Program-made: the position numbers and the translations under genes
NCBI RefSeq assembly: GCF_000718005.1
Contig: NZ_JODV01000001.1
Strand: one strand, 5' to 3'
From: Actinoalloteichus_B caeruleus
GTDB taxonomy: Bacteria; Actinomycetota; Actinomycetes; Mycobacteriales; Pseudonocardiaceae
Length of the DNA: 64,000 bases
In this document: piece after piece, positions 61,771-64,000 of the stretch
Position numbering within the stretch: the stretch's first letter is position 1
Layout: each line of letters starts with the position of its first letter
Notes under the pieces: model-generated
What the model saw: only the letters and a program-made list of their open reading frames with translations
The model's database searches: none
What the model was told of the DNA's origin: nothing

Positions 61771-62709
61771 TCAGGACGAGGCGCTGGTGAGCGCGGCCAC
61801 CTCGTCCTCGCTCAGCTCGACGTCGGCCAACGGCAGCAGCTCGGCGAGCTGCCCGGCCGTCCGGGCACTGGCCAACGCCGAGGTGACGGTGGGTTGGGCC
61901 ACCAACCACGCCAAGGACACTGCTGCGACGGGGACACCCCGGTCCGCGGCGACGCGGTCCAGCTCGGCCAGGACCCGCTCCCCCCGTTCGTCGAGGTAGG
62001 CGAGCGCCCCGGACGCCCTCGGGCTGGAGTGCTCCTGCCCCGACGCGGACCGGTACCGGCCGGTGAGGAAACCCTTGGCGAGGGAGAAGTAGGGGAACAC
62101 CGCCAGCCCCTCCCGCCGCGCCAGCGCCTCCAGCTCCCCCTCGAAACCCGACCGCTCCACCAGGTTGTAGTGCGGCTGGAGCGCGACGTACCGGGCGAGT
62201 CCCGACTCGTCGGAGATCCGCAGCGCCTCCGCCAGCCGGTCCGCCGTGTGGTTGGACGCGGCGATGTGGCGCACCTTGCCGGCCCGGACGAGCTCGTCGA
62301 ACGCGGTCAGCGTCTCCTCCAGCGGCGTCTCCTGGTCGTCGACATGCGCGTAGTAGAGGTCGATCCGGTCGGTGCCCAGCCGGCGGAGCGAGTCCTCCGC
62401 CGCCGCGCGGATGTTCGCCGCCGAGAGGCCGGGACGTTCCGACCACATGCCCACCTTGGTGGCGATGACCAGGTCGTCGCGGTTGCCCCGGGACGTCATC
62501 CAGCTACCGAGGACCCGCTCCGACTCTCCCCCCTCGTGACCGGGTATCCACGCCGAGTACACGTCGGCGGTGTCCACGAAGTTCCCGCCCGCCGCCGCGT
62601 AGGCGTCGAGCACCTCGAACGAACGCCGCTCGTCGGCCGTCCAGCCGAACACGTTCCCGCCCAGGTTCAGCGGGTGCACCACCAGGTCCGTGTCACCGAT
62701 TCTCCGCAT
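61771..62709 (-). CDS. Aldo/keto reductase
   Basis: 312 residues, TIM-barrel NADP-dependent AKR. Catalytic residues: Asp in NFVDTADVYSAW and its Tyr, Lys in VIATKVGMW, and His in LYYAHVDDQETP (usual Asp-Tyr-Lys-His tetrad). Phosphate-binding end: SALASARTAGQL. It reduces aldehydes or ketones; the natural substrate is unknown. ATG 62709 gives the normal MRRIGDTDLVVHPLNLGG start. The gene interrupts the usual fasR-fabD neighbourhood, on the opposite strand. Confidence 0.92.
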   Translation of the reverse strand: MRRIGDTDLVVHPLNLGGNVFGWTADERRSFEVLDAYAAAGGNFVDTADVYSAWIPGHEGGESERVLGSWMTSRGNRDDLVIATKVGMWSERPGLSAANIRAAAEDSLRRLGTDRIDLYYAHVDDQETPLEETLTAFDELVRAGKVRHIAASNHTADRLAEALRISDESGLARYVALQPHYNLVERSGFEGELEALARREGLAVFPYFSLAKGFLTGRYRSASGQEHSSPRASGALAYLDERGERVLAELDRVAADRGVPVAAVSLAWLVAQPTVTSALASARTAGQLAELLPLADVELSEDEVAALTSASS

Positions 62710-63091
62710 GCCGTCACCCTACGGACGGAGATCACGACCAGAGCCGTGCCCGCCGGCCGGCCCACCCGACCCCGCCGTTCGCCCGCCCGTCCGAGGCGCC
62801 ACGCCGGGTGGGGACCAGAAGCCCTGGTGCCGCTGGCCGTCGCGCGCGGAGCCGGCGCACCGGGCCGGGGGCGGCCGGGATCCCCTGGCGCGCTGCCGTG
62901 GTGGCGCGGACGCCCGGCGGCGGTCCGAACCGACCCCAGCCCAGGACCCCAGGGCGTGACCCCTGTCACCCCTGAGTCACCTCCCCCGGTTCCCCTCCCA
63001 GGGAGGACGGAGGGGTTGTAGGTATTCCACAACATCGCGGGACGGACTTCGTCTCCCCCGGCATCCCAGCCGCCCGGGCGTGCCGTGTTCA
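62710..63091 (+). promoter_or_regulatory. fabD promoter region, possible FasR target
   Basis: 382 bases without a gene between the divergent AKR and fabD. Near the right end lies GTTGT-N9-ACAAC (63015-63033), an A+T-richer inverted repeat 59 bases from the fabD start; TAGGTA inside it could serve as a -10. In Streptomyces FasR binds the fabD promoter, so a site is expected here, but I do not know that this repeat is it. Confidence 0.4.
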
Positions 63092-64000
63092 GTGAATGAC
63101 GTGATCGCGCTCCTCGCTCCGGGACAGGGCTCCCAGGCCCCCGGCATGCTCTCGCCGTGGCTGGAACTGGACGGTGCCCGTGACCGGGTCGAGGCCTGGT
63201 CGGAGGCGACCGGCCTCGACCTCGTCCGGCTGGGCACGGAGGCGGACGCCGACGAGATCAAGGACACGGCCATCACCCAGCCGCTGATCGTGGCGTTGTC
63301 ACTGCTGGCGCTGGAGGAGCTGCGGCGTCGCGTGGACCTGCCGCCCGGCGTGCCCGTCGCCGGCCACTCGGTGGGCGAACTCGCGGCGGCGGCCGCCGCC
63401 GGGGTGCTCTCGCCGGCGGACGCCGTCGAGCTGGCCGCCGTGCGGGGCCGGGAGATGGCCGGTGCGTGCGCCCTGGAACCCACCGGGATGTCCGCCGTGC
63501 TCGGCGGGGACCGCGACGAGGTCCTCTCCGCCCTGGCCGAACTCAGCCTCGACGCGGCGAACCACAACGCGACCGGCCAGATCGTGGCGGCGGGCAAGAT
63601 CTCCGCGTTGCAGGAACTGGCCTCCGAACCCCCTTCGGGTGCCCGGGTCCGCCCGCTGGCCGTCGCCGGCGCCTTCCACACCCGCTTCATGGCGCCCGCC
63701 GAGGAGGCCCTGCGGCTCCGGGTCGAGGCCCTGTCGGTGTCCGACCCGGTCACACCCCTGTTGTCGAACGCCGACGGCCGCCCGGTGGAGAGCGGCGCGG
63801 ACATGATGTCCCGGCTCGTCGCGCAGGTGACCCGTCCGGTGGACTGGTACTCGTGCATGGCCACGCTGGTGGACCTGGGAGTGGCGGCGGTGGTGGAGCT
63901 GCCGCCGGCCGGCACGCTCGCCGGGCTGGTCAAGCGGGAACACAAGCTCCCCACCCTGCCGTTGAAGACGCCGGACCACCTGGACCGGGTGGCCGCCTTC
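63092..64000 (+). CDS. fabD: Malonyl-CoA:ACP transacylase, 3' end beyond the window
   Basis: At least 303 residues; the frame is open to the last base, so the end is missing. FabD loads malonyl onto acyl carrier protein to start type II fatty-acid synthesis. Seen: ALLAPGQGSQAPGML (oxyanion Gln), nucleophile Ser in AGHSVGELAAAAAAGVL, Arg in AVRGREMAGAC, and catalytic His in VAGAFHTRFMAPA. GTG 63092 or 63101 starts; neither has a strong ribosome binding site. It is the syntenic match of Rv2243, and the remaining fab operon should follow. Confidence 0.94.
   Translation, partial: MNDVIALLAPGQGSQAPGMLSPWLELDGARDRVEAWSEATGLDLVRLGTEADADEIKDTAITQPLIVALSLLALEELRRRVDLPPGVPVAGHSVGELAAAAAAGVLSPADAVELAAVRGREMAGACALEPTGMSAVLGGDRDEVLSALAELSLDAANHNATGQIVAAGKISALQELASEPPSGARVRPLAVAGAFHTRFMAPAEEALRLRVEALSVSDPVTPLLSNADGRPVESGADMMSRLVAQVTRPVDWYSCMATLVDLGVAAVVELPPAGTLAGLVKREHKLPTLPLKTPDHLDRVAAF

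Overview
The window comes from a very GC-rich actinomycete chromosome. Codons are almost saturated with G or C at the third position, GTG starts are frequent, and neighbouring genes often share a GTGA or ATGA overlap. The conserved backbone follows an order I remember from Mycobacterium tuberculosis Rv2222c-Rv2243: glnA2, caeA, panB, RNase H/phosphatase, zinc-ribbon protein, Nif3, PtpA, SURF1, CobD, AhpE, a DUF3052 protein, AceE, a PucR-like regulator and FabD. Together with the DUF397/DUF5753 genes, the T4SS-like cluster and ribM, this suggests Mycobacteriales/Pseudonocardiales, most likely a Pseudonocardiaceae-like organism. The genus cannot be fixed from sequence reading alone.

Layout. 0.6-13.4 kb: a giant glycosyltransferase-FkbM methyltransferase fusion, glutamine synthetase, a CaeA-like lipoprotein hydrolase, nadE, a DinB-like protein, panB and a glutathionyl-hydroquinone reductase homologue. 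14-23 kb: a tight minus-strand operon encoding a type IV secretion-like apparatus (pilin-like, PrgI/VirB3-like, VirB4 ATPase, VirB6-like channel, VirB8-like protein, NlpC/P60 hydrolase) with no relaxase, coupling protein or integrase. 23-25.7 kb: about 1.4 kb with no gene, then a small gene and an ArsR regulator. 25.7-33.2 kb: rnpB, a stress protein and backbone housekeeping genes. 33.6-45.1 kb: an accessory block with a Wadjet type II-like operon (JetA, JetB, JetC, no JetD), a divergent SDR/TetR pair and a MarR/MFS pair. 45.2-49.4 kb: backbone again (tRNA-Val, ahpE, DUF3052, aceE). 49.8-53.9 kb: one XRE/DUF5753 regulator with four DUF397 partners and a VOC-domain protein. 54.5-60.1 kb: map, mgtE, an M14 carboxypeptidase, ribM under an FMN riboswitch, and a frameshifted GNAT gene. 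60.2-64 kb: a FasR-like regulator, an aldo/keto reductase and fabD, which runs off the window.

How the pieces fit. Backbone genes serve nitrogen assimilation, NAD, pantothenate and cobalamin synthesis, cytochrome oxidase assembly, pyruvate oxidation and fatty-acid initiation. Accessory material sits between backbone blocks (panB/rnpB, cobD/ahpE, aceE/fasR), as expected of insertion hot spots. The most interesting item is the Wadjet-like operon: its SMC-type motor and two partner subunits look intact, but the nuclease subunit that normally cuts plasmids is not encoded nearby.
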